From Cepaea nemoralis (lineage: Eukaryota; Mollusca; Gastropoda; Stylommatophora; Helicidae), in assembly GCA_014155875.1 (NCBI GenBank), contig JACEFZ010022373.1:76001-140000 (forward strand): 64,000 bases of DNA, in the 5' to 3' direction. Shown here in pieces: positions 12,834-23,554 of the stretch; the first letter of the stretch is position 1, and every line of letters starts with the position of its first letter. Made by a program: the position numbers and the translations under genes. The notes under the pieces are model-generated. The model saw only the letters and a list, made by a program, of their open reading frames with translations, did not search any database and was not told the origin of the DNA.

Positions 12834-13424
12834 TGTCGACAACTCAACTGACAGGCACTATCGGATACTTCTCCCACACCAAACAAGAAAACTTGCAAGT
12901 CGTGTGCGAGGAAAATAAATGGTACATTTTATTGCCGTTGGCTCGCTACAAGCAGGTAACAGCCGCTAGTAAACACACAGCATAAAGCCACAGAAATTAT
13001 CTATCACTAGTTGCTAATGCCTATGCTAACGCTCTATCTATTTAGTTAAACACAAAACCCCTATCGCTACTCTAACGAGGTGCACACTACAAGTCCTGTC
13101 CTCCCGTCTGACGTTCTTTCATCCCGTCGTCACACACCACGCGGATCGACCTTGACCTTGGTGCGTGTTGCCTCACATGGCACGCTGATCGCAGACGTGG
13201 TATGTTGAGTGGATACTCAACTTCTCCGTGGCTACCACGAGGCGTGATGCTATCGTGATTAGAGTGCTGACTCTGAACAACGCCTGCGTGTCTCATGAGG
13301 GAATGGATAACCATCTCCCATTACCTCATCTCCCCTGCCCTTACCTCGGGCACCGTATCACCTCCTGGCCTCTTCAAGATTGACTGCTCCTCCTGGCGGA
13401 GGGGATGCGGTCGAGTCTTTGACA
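12834..13424 (-). repeat. LTR (left copy; 3' LTR in element orientation)
   Basis: A direct repeat of 14390-14982. On the minus strand it carries an AATAAA signal near 12922-12928. It differs from its partner by scattered substitutions and a small indel near 13272. Confidence 0.9.
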
Positions 13425-14389
13425 CACACCCACCCCTCCTGTGTTGCGTCATCAACTTTCACTCATTGGTTGTGACGCAAGAGGTTTCTAAAAAAAATGT
13501 AATGTCTCTAATTTGTTTTTTGTCAAAGACTTTAGATAACATGGCGTTGGGCACTCTAATAGACTTCTACTGACTATTGTCACAATGTAGCAAAACTTTA
13601 CTTGGCTACTGGCAATCGCCACAAACTTGACTGGTTGGCGTGAGCCCTCTTCTCACATGCTATATTATATTTATTAGAGGTATGTCTGAACCGGACCGTT
13701 GTCTTATAAGACCTGCCCTCACATAGTAAATTAACTTACTACCCATACAAAGTTGACTTTTTTAGAGTCAACACATGAATTGCTTCATGTCCCCCATATA
13801 ATATTTAACAACCATTATACAAGAGTGTGTGCGACAGGCTTTACCTACTTCGCTTCCGCGTGTAAAGTCCTATTTCACTGTTAAGTTAGTTTTTCGTTGT
13901 CTATTATGTCCCCTGACCCGAAGTTATTTCCCTTTGATCTAGAAAAAGTGTATGTAATTTATCTGTTTGTTTATCTGGTTGTTTGTGTGTTTGGATGTAA
14001 TTAATTTACTAATCTAACTTCTAACCTATTTTTCTACCTCCTATGTGTATGTATGTTAGTTTTTTAAGTGTCATAATTTGGTTAAATGTGGCCACAAACA
14101 GGTGTATAACACTAATTCGTGACTACATTCCCTTGTTATGAAACCCAAAATACACTAATCTAAGTTCTAAACTATCTTACAGACACACATTCACACTAAC
14201 ACATTCTCAACAACGAAAACCAACACTAACACAGACAAACATTAAAAGTCGCGCCAGGCAGCAGAAGACTTTGCTGACTGATCTCACTCTCTCCCGTCTA
14301 TTTTCCATTCGCTCTCAGTTTCACACTATGACACTTATGTTGTGGGCGTGGGTTCCAATCCCACTTCTGACACCACAATTATCCTTGCC
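13425..14389 (-). other. Internal region of the LTR element
   Basis: A 965-bp AT-rich region with no recognisable Gag, protease, RT or integrase motif in any frame. It has a purine-rich minus-strand run next to the left LTR and the primer-binding region at its right end. Confidence 0.8.
14345..14375 (-). promoter_or_regulatory. Extended primer-binding site, tRNA-Leu type
   Basis: On the plus strand this is a tRNA 3' half: a T-arm-like GTGGGTTCCAATCCCAC, acceptor end TTCTGACA and CCA. It resembles animal tRNA-Leu. The minus strand is therefore complementary to a tRNA 3' end, as in a primer-binding site, but the match runs about 31 nt instead of the usual ~18. It lies 14 bp from the LTR edge. 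Confidence 0.75.
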
Positions 14390-14982
14390 TGTCGACAACT
14401 CAACTGACAGGCACTATCGGATACTTCTCCCACACCAAACATGAAAACTTGCAAGTCGTGTGCGAGGAAAATAGATGGTACATTTTATTGCCGTTGGCTC
14501 GCTACAAGCAGGTAACAGTCGCTAGTAAACACACAACATAAAGCCACAGAAATTATCTATCACTTGTTGCTAATGCCTATGCTAACTCTCTATCTATTTA
14601 GTTAAACACAAAACCCCTATCCCTACTCTAACGAGGTGCACACTACAAGTCCTGTCCTCCCGTCTGACGTTCTTTCATCCCGTCGTCACACACCACGCAG
14701 ATCGACCTTGACCTTGGTGCGTGTTGCCTCACATGGCACGCTGATCGCAGACGTGGTATGTTGAGTGGATACTCAACTTCTCCGTGGCTACCACGAGGCG
14801 TGATGCTATCGTGATTAGAGTGCTGACTCTCTGAACAACGCCTGCGTGTCTCATGAGGGAATGGATAACCATCTCCCATTACCTCATCTCCCCTGCCCTT
14901 ACCTCGGGCACCGTATCACCTCCTGGCCTCTTCAAGATTGACTGCTCCTCCTGGCGGAGGGGATGCGGTCGAGTCTTTGACA
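14390..14982 (-). repeat. LTR (right copy; 5' LTR in element orientation)
   Basis: Partner of 12834-13424, with the same TG...CA ends. The sequence beyond it runs into the second minisatellite block. Confidence 0.9.
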
Positions 14983-14997
14983 GGGGGGCAATTGGGG

Positions 14998-15440
14998 ACG
15001 AATGATTGATGTTTGTATACGAGTTTGTGTGGGTGAATGATTTTTTCTCTTACACGGCTGTGTTGGTGACAATGATCCTCTTACACGGCTGTGTTGGAGA
15101 GAATGATTGATGCTCGAATACTTTTTTTTATTTTGGGTGGGGGGGGGGGGGGTGATAATTGATTTTCGTGTACGGGCTTGTAGGGGAGAATGATTGATTC
15201 TTGTATACGGGTATGTTCGGAAGAATGATTGATTGTCGTATACTGGTTTGTTGGGGAGAAAAAAATTGATTCACTTACACGGGTATGATGGGGACAATTA
15301 TTAATTCTCTTACACGGCTGTGGTGGGGAGAATGATTGATTCTCTTTCACGGGTGTGTTGGAGAGAGTGATTGATTCTTATAAACGGATTTTTGTTTTTG
15401 GAAGAATCATTTACTGACTCCCTTATACGGAGCTGTTTTT
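14998..15440 (+). repeat. Minisatellite, ~32-bp unit, block 2
   Basis: The same unit as 9213-9640 (GAATGATTGATT, TTACACGGGTGTGTTGG) in the same orientation, with more variable copies and a G-run at 15140-15151. The two blocks may be one array split by the LINE and LTR insertions. Confidence 0.88.
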
Positions 15441-15719
15441 GTCGACTGTGGATAGGAGAAAGAAAATCAAAAGGAGCGTTCTTGGGAAATGAGGCCAATC
15501 GGATCCATAGCTAGATGTTTGGCAAAACTAAAGAATCAGAAGAAGACAAACAGAGAAACAGACAGAGAGATTGAAATTGAAACAATAAGTAGACACAAAC
15601 AAAAGGACGTACTGAAAAAATGAAAACCAAGAGCAATAGTCATAATAATGCAAGAATGAAAAAAAACATAACGACTTAATACATTAATGCATGAGAGACA
15701 GAAAGCATTGACATGGCCA

Positions 15720-15859
15720 GAAGACAGATAGGCAGACGCAGATAGATAGACATGCTAGCAGGCAGAGAGACATAGATATAGACAGACAGATAGAAAGAAC
15801 AACTGATAAACAGATAGAGGGCGAGGAAAAAAGACAGACAGACAGACAGACAGACAAAC

Positions 15860-15925
<66 letters not shown>

Positions 15926-16086
15926 AAAAATTGGCAACAGACAGAAAGAAAAAGAAAGAAAGAAAGAGATAAAGACATACAAAAATAAGGCAGAAATTCA
16001 GAGCAAAGACAGAAAGCAATTCCGAAAGACAGACAGACAGATAGACAGACAGACAGACAGAAACACAGAGAGAAAGAATGAAAGAC

Positions 16087-16133
<47 letters not shown>

Positions 16134-16253
16134 AAATAAGAAAGAAAGTACTAAGGAAAGAAAGAAAGAAAGAAAGAAAGAAAGAATGAAAGAAAGAAAG
16201 AAAGAATGAAAGAAAGAAAATAAGAAATAAAGGAGGAAAGAAAGAAACAATGA

Positions 16254-16333
<80 letters not shown>

Positions 16334-16340
16334 AAGATGA
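15720..16340. repeat. Compound microsatellite region: ACAG then GAAA arrays
   Basis: ACAG repeats dominate 15820-15925 and 16025-16065. GAAA repeats dominate 15945-15970, 16085-16230 and 16250-16335. The long open frames across it on the minus strand (Leu/Ser/Phe/Cys-rich) are artefacts of the repeat. Confidence 0.95.
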
Positions 16341-16607
16341 AGAACAATTCAAATTAATATCCTAGAAACGAATTAGCATAATAAAAGCAACCCGAGATTG
16401 ATCAAATCCTTTTATCTTCCGGCTTACCTGAACATCCCTAAACACCCTCGCACCTACCTTTATCTCTGTACTTTTATTATGTCTATTCCATGGAAACCTA
16501 ACATGCATCGTATTGCCCAGACAATTAACACGGGGATGATTGCAATGTCTTGCAATGACATAAGATAAACAATATGAAGATTGATGCAGTTTTGCCAGTA
16601 GTGTTAC

Positions 16608-16861
16608 CTGGAGAAGCCTCACCAGACCCGCCCCCATTAAAGGGGTGGTTGGGTGCTGCCAGTCTATGTCAAGGCCACTAAACCCGTACAGGCGTAAGAG
16701 ATCGATCACGTGTCTGGAAAAAGCCCGTATGTTGTCATCGGATTGCGTCATTGATACGAAGGCATTGTGGGCTGTTACATTTGGACCCCCAATAGACAGC
16801 AGCCTCCTAGAGTTTTTCGCGACATCTCTGGTGTTGAAGTCTCTGTTGATGCGATAAGACA
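16608..16861 (-). CDS. Chitinase-like (GH18) protein, internal exon with the catalytic motif altered
   Basis: A 254-bp exon. The acceptor is AATAACAG at 16869-16862 (minus strand) and the donor is CAG/GTAACA at 16608/16607. It encodes the GH18 strand LLSIGGPNV, a helix, and the active-site strand FSGLDIDWQHP. The family motif is DGxDxDxE; here the first Asp is Ser and the catalytic Glu is Gln (codon CAG), while the two central Asp remain. A Glu-to-Gln change at this site is known from insect IDGF proteins, which bind but do not hydrolyse. The protein is therefore probably a secreted chitinase-like lectin or growth-factor-type protein (inference). The exon starts with two bases that complete a codon begun by the exon at 29180-29347. 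The next downstream exon was not found and may lie left of the window. Confidence 0.85.
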
Positions 16862-16881
16862 CTGTTATTGAATGTAAGAAT

Positions 16882-17163
16882 CAGAAATGAAGAAATCAAG
16901 ACTAAAGTTGTGGTTATAGCACAGCTAGATTTTGTTAGAAGGCAGCAAGTCAAATGGTTTGGCCATGTAACTAGGTTACTAACCAACAGTGTACCGCAAC
17001 AAGCAATGATGTACAGACCAGAGGCCGACCACGTAACCGTTGGACAGAAAGAATAGCAGTCCATAGAAAAATCTCGATAGATGAAGCCCGTAAACAAGAA
17101 CTTTCTCGCTGTTTATACTTCACCTCGACACGGCACGGTACAAATGCAACAAGATGAGATGAG
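16882..17163 (+). mobile_element. 5'-truncated LINE, 13-bp TSD, next to the chitinase-like exon
   Basis: A 282-bp LINE C-terminal piece (encoding VKWFGHVTRL and NSVPQQA) bounded by the exact 13-bp duplication TGAATGTAAGAAT (16869-16881 and 17164-17176). It lies antisense to the host gene. The same 3' segment, truncated at nearly the same point, is nested in another LINE at 36888-37179. Confidence 0.93.
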
Positions 17164-17318
17164 TGAATGTAAGAATGTGTTTCACTCACTGGCGCCTTGC
17201 CGTTTTAACTAACAGACGATAGATTGTTATGGTGTGCTTTAAACAAGGCATACTAACTATAACCAATGGCGGCAGTGAACGTTGTACATGTCCATATTTT
17301 GTCCATGTATCATGATCC

Positions 17319-17627
17319 GTCTATGGCTCTGAAACCTGGAGTATACGAAAGGAGACGAAGCCTTGTTACAAACCTTTGAGAACAAAGTTTTAAGACGCAT
17401 CTTTGGACCCATTAGGGATACACAAAGTGGAGAGTGGAAAAGAAGAAGTAACAAAGACATTTATGATCTGTTTAAGTTCCCGCTAATCACTGGTATCATG
17501 AAGGCTAGAAGACTACAATGGCTGGGGCATATAGAAAGAATGGAAGATAATAGGGAAACAAAACTCGCTTACACTCAGGAAATAAATGACCGTAGACCCC
17601 GAGGTAGACCAAGAAGACGGTGGAGAG

Positions 17628-17721
<94 letters not shown>

Positions 17722-17838
17722 CCTAAAAGCACTTGGAATCAACGACTGGCAAGAGAAGGTCAACCAGAGAGACGAATGGAGACGGATTGTATCTGCAGCA
17801 AAGAACCTCAATGGCTCGGAACGCTGAAGAAGAAGAAG
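17319..17838 (+). mobile_element. 5'-truncated RTE-like LINE, 10-bp TSD, with internal (TA)n
   Basis: Same family as 3469-6882 and colinear with 6450-6882. The TSD ATCATGATCC is exact (17309-17318 and 17839-17848) and the 3' end is the same GAA repeat. The C-terminal coding frame stays open from 17363 to 17827 and contains [11 protein letters not shown] and [10 protein letters not shown]. Inside it, a short TATATATA present in the other copy (6751-6758) has grown to about 90 bp. TA repeats never make a stop, so the frame survives. Confidence 0.95.
17629..17717. repeat. (TA)n expansion inside LINE coding sequence
   Basis: About 89 bp of pure TA between the sequence for WRDN and for TDLKALG. 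The homologous site in the LINE at 6749-6759 has only about four TA units. Confidence 0.95.
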
Positions 17839-17848
17839 ATCATGATCC

Positions 17849-18391
17849 CTCACTTGGCCTACATACTTTTATCCAGAGGAAAGGTAGCATTAATACATCT
17901 GGAATAATGCAAGCTGCCACATCAGGAAAGCATTGTTCTAACTGTCAGCCGGTCGGATCCCCCATAAGAGACCAGTTGCCCACCAAGCCTTAGGTCTTTG
18001 TCTGCCCTGCTGTCACGAATTGGCAGCCTTTACTTCCCAGAACAATTTTCGGTCCACTTTTGATAGGCCATGTAGAGAATCAACAGACGAACAAAACTGT
18101 TTTCTCTATATTCAAGGCTATACCGTCTTGACGTAAGCTTGCAAAGCCTGCAAGTAAACAAACCACCAGGAATGTCTTTCTATCTGAGAAGTGTAATTTG
18201 ACACCAGTCAAACTACCCAGCCAGTCCAGATTCAAAGTGTTACAGGTCAAACTGATAATTACACCCACAGGATGGCAGACTCCATGGACTGTGTAATTAA
18301 AACCGATCAGGCATGACACCTGATAAGCAGAGGTGCAAGGTGTGAAATCACTGATAAGACTCAGGGGGCTAATAATGGTCAGACCCACAGG
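17849..18391. other. Intron sequence, unassigned
   Basis: Lies in the large intron of the chitinase-like gene. No domain or repeat family was recognised. It is bounded by TSDs of the LINEs on both sides. Confidence 0.5.
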
Positions 18392-18404
18392 TGTGAAGGC
18401 TAGT

Positions 18405-21212
18405 TAGTTAGTTAGTTAGTCTTTCCTCTTTAGCCTAAGGCGGCGCATAGGGCAGAAGTCCTGTCTCTCCATGCCTGGCGGTTCGCTGCTATCTGTTGTA
18501 GATCTTGGATATTTACTTGGCCATTGAATGAGCCTTCTCTAATGATGGTTCTACGCAGGGTCTCTCTTGGTCTTCCCCGTTTTCTTTTCCCTACCGGTGA
18601 CCATATGAGGGCTTGGTAGGGGAGTCTTGTCTTGTCCATTCTGAGTACATGGCCGATGTAGTTCCAACGGCGTCTTCTTATGAAATTGGATACTGTATCT
18701 TGCTTAGTCTCTTGTCTTATTTGCGAATTGGTTCTGAAGTCTGTCCAGTGGATGTTTAGAAGTCTTCTAAGACATTTGTTCTCAAAATTGTCTAATTTTT
18801 TATCTAAAGCTACCGTTGATTTCCAACTTTCACATCCATACGTTAACACTGGAATCACACAAGAGTTGAAGATTTTAAGTTTTGTGTGTTTGCTGAGTGT
18901 CTTTGACTTCCAGATGTTTGACAGTTTATTGAAGGCACTAGATGCCAGTGCGATTCTAGATGATATTTCTGGTGTTGAGTCCCCTGTGGATGTCATTTTG
19001 CTTCCTAGGTATGTGAAGCTGTTGACTTTTTCAAGAACGTAGCTGTTCAATTTGGTCTCATCTGAACTGTTGGTAAGATCAATAGTCTTTGTTTTTATGG
19101 TGTTAATTTGGAGACCAATTTGCCCTGAAATATTTTGGAGGTGGTTTATTTTCTCTTGGGCATCCGGATGTGTTGAACTCAAAAGCACTATGTCGTCGGC
19201 AAAGTCCAGGTCTTCTAGAATTTTGTCAACCCAATGGATACCCATATTTGTGTTGCTTGTGCATTTGCGCATGACCCAATCGATAGCTATTCCAAAAAGC
19301 ATCGGTGATAAGACACAACCCTGTTTCACTCCTGTTTCGACTGAGAACCAGTCAGAGTTGCCTGTTTCTGTTCTTACGCAGCAACGTGTCTCTTTGTAGA
19401 AAGATTTTATGACGTTGGTATATTTGGTAGGAAAACCATAGATGTTAAGTAGATTCCAAAGTGAAGGACGGTGGATGCTGTCGAAGGCTTTTTGAAAGTC
19501 GACAAAGTTTGTGATTAATTTCGACTGGAATTCTACGGAGTCTTCAATGATTATTCTGAGGGTGAAAATGTGGTCTATGCATGACCGTTTTGGTCTGAAG
19601 CCTGCTTGTTCTTCTCTGAGCCTTTCATCTATCGCCTTTTTCAATCTCTCAAGTAACATGCTACAAAAAAGTTTTCCTGGTACTGACAATAGAGTGATAC
19701 CACGCCAATTATTGCAATCAGACATATCGCCCTTTTTAGGCAGTTTGAAAATTACACCATCTTTCCACTGTTGTGGTAGGGATTCGCTTTGCCAGATTTC
19801 ATTGATCAGCTGTAACAAACGTTGTAAGGTGTTCTCATCTGCTGCTTTGAGCATTTCTCCTGAGATTTCATCTTCACCAACAGCTTTGTTGTTCTTCAAT
19901 TTTTTGATGGCTGCTTTAATCTCTTCCATGGTGAATGACTCGCAGGAGGCATCCTAGTGGGGGCATAGTAATTTCTCCATCCAGGTTCGGAACAGTGTCA
20001 GGCTGCGGTCTATTTAATATTTCTTTGAAATGTTCTGCCCATCGTTGCTTTTGAAGGTCATCGGATAACAGTTGATTGCCTTGTTTGTCTTTGATGGGTA
20101 TATTTGGTGTAGGTGAGTGATTGCATAGTTGCTTCATGATATGGAATACGGCTCTGTTGTTTCCAGTTCTGGCAGCTGCTTCGGCGTCGGAGGCCAGGCT
20201 GTGAATAAAGTTCTGTTTGTCTTTTCGTGCGCTTGATTTCACCTCTTTATCCAACATAGAGTATTTTTGCTTATGGGTTTCATATGTAGATGTGTCTTTT
20301 GCAGAAAGAAGTGTTAGTTTTGCTTGTTTTCTTTCTTGTATCTTCGTCCAGGTGTTATCGCTTAGCCACTTCTTCTTCTGTCTTTGTACGTAGCCGACTG
20401 TGTTTGTTGCAGCATTTAGCAAGGTAGTTTTTTAGGAAATTCCAATTTTCTTCAATGTTGTTTTTAATATTCGCACTTGCTCGATATACTTTCTTTGTTA
20501 GCATAGATGCTTTGTACCTCTGAATTGAATGCGAGTTGGTGTTCTTTAGTCAGTAGGGACTGTGAGTTTATTTTCTTAATTCTGGGTGATCTGTGCAGAG
20601 TCTTGAGCTTTATTTTTAGTTTGGCAATGCAGAGATTGTGATCACTGCCAGCATCTGCACCTCTGTAGGCTCTGACGTCTTGTACTGATGAACGGAATTT
20701 GGCATTAATGCAAAAATGGTCTATCTGATTTTTTTGTGATGCTATCAGGCGAGTTCCACGTGACTTTGTGTATATCTTTGTGCGGAAATAAAGAGTTTGC
20801 TACTATCAGATTTGCTATTTCACAGAATTCTAGTAGTCTCTCTCCGTTTTGGTTCATATCCCCTAAGCCGTGAATTCCCATATATCTCTCAACACCCTTA
20901 TTGTCAGACCCTATCTTTGCATTGAAATCACCCATTACAACAACAATGTCGTGCTTGGGAGATGAGTTGATGGTACCAATTAGTTGTTCATAGAAATTAT
21001 CTTTGTTGATGTCTGTATCGTCGTTGGTAGGTGCGTAGCACTGGATGATTGTTAGCTTGAAATATTTCGTTTAGTAACGAGCTGTTATGATTCTATCATT
21101 TACTGGTTCCCAGCTGATCAGTGATCTTTCTACATTTTTTGACATGAACTCCGTTCGAATGATGGTTGTCGGTTCTTCCTGAATAAATTATATGTCTTTG
21201 TTCTTTTGTCTT
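18405..21212 (-). mobile_element. LINE, 5'-truncated, 13-bp TSD, CTAA tail, near-intact RT
   Basis: A 2.8-kb antisense LINE with the exact 13-bp TSD TGTGAAGGCTAGT (18392-18404 and 21213-21225). Its 3' tail is tandem CTAA (TTAG on plus at 18401-18420). The endonuclease part (21190-20630) has VVMGDFNAKIGS and AGSDHNL but lacks its N-terminus and contains stops. A connector frame (20422-19930) leads through one frameshift near 19950 into the RT frame. It lies in the chitinase-like intron on the same strand as the host gene, so its signals could affect splicing or termination. Confidence 0.93.
18430..19929 (-). CDS. LINE reverse transcriptase ORF (499 aa open)
   Basis: The longest uninterrupted enzyme frame of the window. 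In order: KNNKAVGEDEISGEML (RT entry), WRGITLL, EEQAGFRPKRSC, FVDFQKAFDS (motif A Asp), ETGVKQGCVLSPMLF (motif B), LDFADDIVLL (motif C, FADD), then YLGSKM, IPVLTYGCESW and a basic KRKRGRPRETLRR C-terminus. The first Met is only the first in-frame one; the natural protein starts upstream, where a frameshift separates it from the endonuclease. All RT catalytic Asp residues appear intact, but the element as a whole is broken. Confidence 0.9.
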   Translation of the reverse strand: MEEIKAAIKKLKNNKAVGEDEISGEMLKAADENTLQRLLQLINEIWQSESLPQQWKDGVIFKLPKKGDMSDCNNWRGITLLSVPGKLFCSMLLERLKKAIDERLREEQAGFRPKRSCIDHIFTLRIIIEDSVEFQSKLITNFVDFQKAFDSIHRPSLWNLLNIYGFPTKYTNVIKSFYKETRCCVRTETGNSDWFSVETGVKQGCVLSPMLFGIAIDWVMRKCTSNTNMGIHWVDKILEDLDFADDIVLLSSTHPDAQEKINHLQNISGQIGLQINTIKTKTIDLTNSSDETKLNSYVLEKVNSFTYLGSKMTSTGDSTPEISSRIALASSAFNKLSNIWKSKTLSKHTKLKIFNSCVIPVLTYGCESWKSTVALDKKLDNFENKCLRRLLNIHWTDFRTNSQIRQETKQDTVSNFIRRRRWNYIGHVLRMDKTRLPYQALIWSPVGKRKRGRPRETLRRTIIREGSFNGQVNIQDLQQIAANRQAWRDRTSALCAALG

Positions 21213-21225
21213 TGTGAAGGCTAGT

Positions 21226-23554
21226 GTGCGTGCAGAAAGAATTTTTATGACTGGACAGGTTGCAGTGTTAATTGCAATTAACGTCAGGGGGAGATAAGAA
21301 GAATTTATGAATGGAATTCCGGGGAGATAAGTGTCTACTGCTAGGCTAGGTATAAAAACCCCACTAGACCTGTTCCCTTTAGATTAAGTCTGACTTCAGA
21401 ACAGGTAGGCGGCCAGCTCAATGTTTGTAGTCATATGCATGATTATTATGTTGGCTTCTAGGAAGGATTTCTTAGTAACTATGCAACAGTCTTTTAGACA
21501 TATGAACTTTCAGTCTATATCTGATCTAGGTTATTGCAAGAACTATCATTGTCATAGGTTACTTGAGTGTTTTTTCTAAAGTTCTGTGTTCAATATCATT
21601 GTGCTTTAAGTGTTACTCTTCTGAGAAGTAGAAACTTAGGGAAGGAGATCTTGTCTAGATATACTTTTAGGTGTCTTGGTAGATGCTTGTCATTTCTTTG
21701 TACACTATCTTAGTTGCCTTTTTGGTGTGTGCATTTGTTGTACAGATTATAGTCAACTGACTATTTATTTAATTCTTACAACAGCAGTAACTAAGTGGTG
21801 ATTAAACCGGGCAGCTCAGCAAATATGGCTGGTCTGTGTGGTCACTTTAATTAGACGTTGTATATCTTATTTTGTAGCTATACAATATTAGTACTCATTA
21901 ATAATGCCTGATGCTATTATGTTGAGTATCATTAGATGTCCATCTTGAAGTAATATAATGTTTACGGATATGTTGGATGTATGTATGTGTAATTTCATAT
22001 GAATATACGATGCTAGTAATATGCTTCGTACATATTCTTTTTGTGTATATACGTCTCATTTCGTATACATACGAACTAACTAGTGCATTATGCTATGATG
22101 TTAAATTATCATAATATGTCTAGTTTAAGCAATATGTTTATGTGTATTGGATGTTTGATATATTGATTTGTCATATGCAAACCTACCAATATGAAGTGTT
22201 ATGCTATTGTCTGCGCATTGGCACATTGGCCAATGATTGTGTTGGAAGCAGAGGTGTAATGGTACAGACATTACCCACAATTGGTATAGGGTATATGGTG
22301 CTAAACTTTCTCATTGTATTGTGGGCGTGCGTCCACGGTAATGCATGGAAACCTGGCACAGCTACGGGTCACGGCTTGTAAGCCCGGATGACCCGGTACT
22401 ATTATAATACCATTACCGACCCTGTGAGCTGCTAACCCAACTTTGGATGGAGCGGCTGTACGACAGAATTTCTGTATTAGCGACATGGACATGGGGCGGC
22501 AGAAATGTAATCATTACAGTCGTGTGAGACAATTGAAAAGCCCGTCCCAGCCTAAAGACAGTAGGGAGAAGGAGGATGGTGAACACAGTAGAGCTGTAAG
22601 ATAAACTTGGCCAGACTGGTCATTGTATATGTTTGTCTTATGATATGTTTTAATTAGGATTGCGCTGATGTAGAACTAGATATAACACATTCTTGATTTT
22701 CTTTCAAGCTCTCACAAGGAGCACCTATGTTATAGATCTCAAGAACGAGTTATGACTAGGTAGAGCCAGGACTGGCAGACGTCAGAATACCGGCAAGCTG
22801 TTTTCTTTTTTGAGTCTACTGGAGAGTGGGGATCTGGACCACAGTTCCAGATAGATGAAGTAACAAGTAAAGTTACGTAATGTTTCTCATCACAATATGT
22901 TATATGATTTCATCATCCCCATATTGAAAACCATCAGATGTTTATGATTAGTAAATAAATGTTGTAGTCTTGTAACTCATAGTTCTCTCGTTATATTTCA
23001 ATTCCAATTGTGCATACGTGTTGTTGTGTACATTGGTGGGGGTTCACTTACACACCAAGGAAAGGAGCAGTCAGTGAGAAAAACCTGTACTAGGATAGTT
23101 GTCCTTAAACTTTAATTCAGACTTAAAAATCTATCCTAGCTAACATTCTCTTTCCTATTCCTTGGCGAATATTCATCACAGTTCATTTCAATTTTGTAAC
23201 GAGCCACTTAGAGCTGTACGTTGGATATTCATGGGCTTAATCTGTAGTTCAGCCATATAGATTTTGTCCCTAGTCAGTTTCTGACTATTTGGGGTTGCTC
23301 GCCATTGAATAATACTTTCATATAGCCGATGGGGCACCCCGACTTCTGACACCTGCTATGAACTTTATTCTTTAGGTTGATTATTGCTTGCACTAGGATA
23401 AGGCTTGTATCCGCCCAATTGCGTTCCTTCGCCTAAAGCCGTTGGCATAGTGTGGGGTGTCGGGCTTATTGAACCCCACCCAACATTCGGTGCTAACATA
23501 AAGCTGGTAGTACCGTCGACTGTCATACATTAGCTCTGTCATTTCTGACTAAGG
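21226..23554. other. Intron sequence, possible LTR-type element
   Basis: No ORF with a recognised domain. It contains a TATA-like box and hairpin (21351-21406), an AATAAA near 22952, a TG-rich TGTGTACA/TTGGTGGGGG junction near 23018-23035, and an antisense stretch near 23333-23353 (CGACTTCTGACACC) resembling the tRNA-Leu-type primer region of the LTR element. No direct LTR pair was found, so the identity is open. Confidence 0.4.
21351..21406 (+). promoter_or_regulatory. TATA-like box followed by 8-bp inverted repeat
   Basis: TATAAAAA at 21351-21358. Ten bases further begins ACCTGTTC (21368-21375), matched by GAACAGGT (21399-21406), an exact 8-bp stem with a 23-base loop around the expected transcription start. 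Possibly the core promoter of an LTR. Confidence 0.4.

Larger units (their letters stand above)
12834..14982 (-). mobile_element. Non-autonomous LTR retrotransposon (paired LTRs, no coding capacity)
   Basis: Two near-identical direct repeats of about 591 bp (12834-13424 and 14390-14982) begin TGTCGAC and end TTTGACA, bracketing 965 bp without a long ORF. Orientation is minus: just inside the right LTR is a primer-binding sequence resembling the 3' half of tRNA-Leu, and just inside the left LTR the minus strand is purine-rich (AGGAGGGGTGGG) as expected for a polypurine tract. The flanks are G-runs (12821-12831 and 14983-14988), so a 5-bp TSD cannot be proved. The two LTRs differ at only a few positions, so insertion is fairly recent. 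Without Gag-Pol it must have been mobilised in trans (inference). Confidence 0.9.

Noticed and set aside
15676..16352. Two ~220-residue Phe/Leu/Ser/Cys-rich minus-strand frames resembling membrane proteins
   Set aside because: They are entirely ACAG and GAAA microsatellite; the hydrophobic look comes from the repeat.
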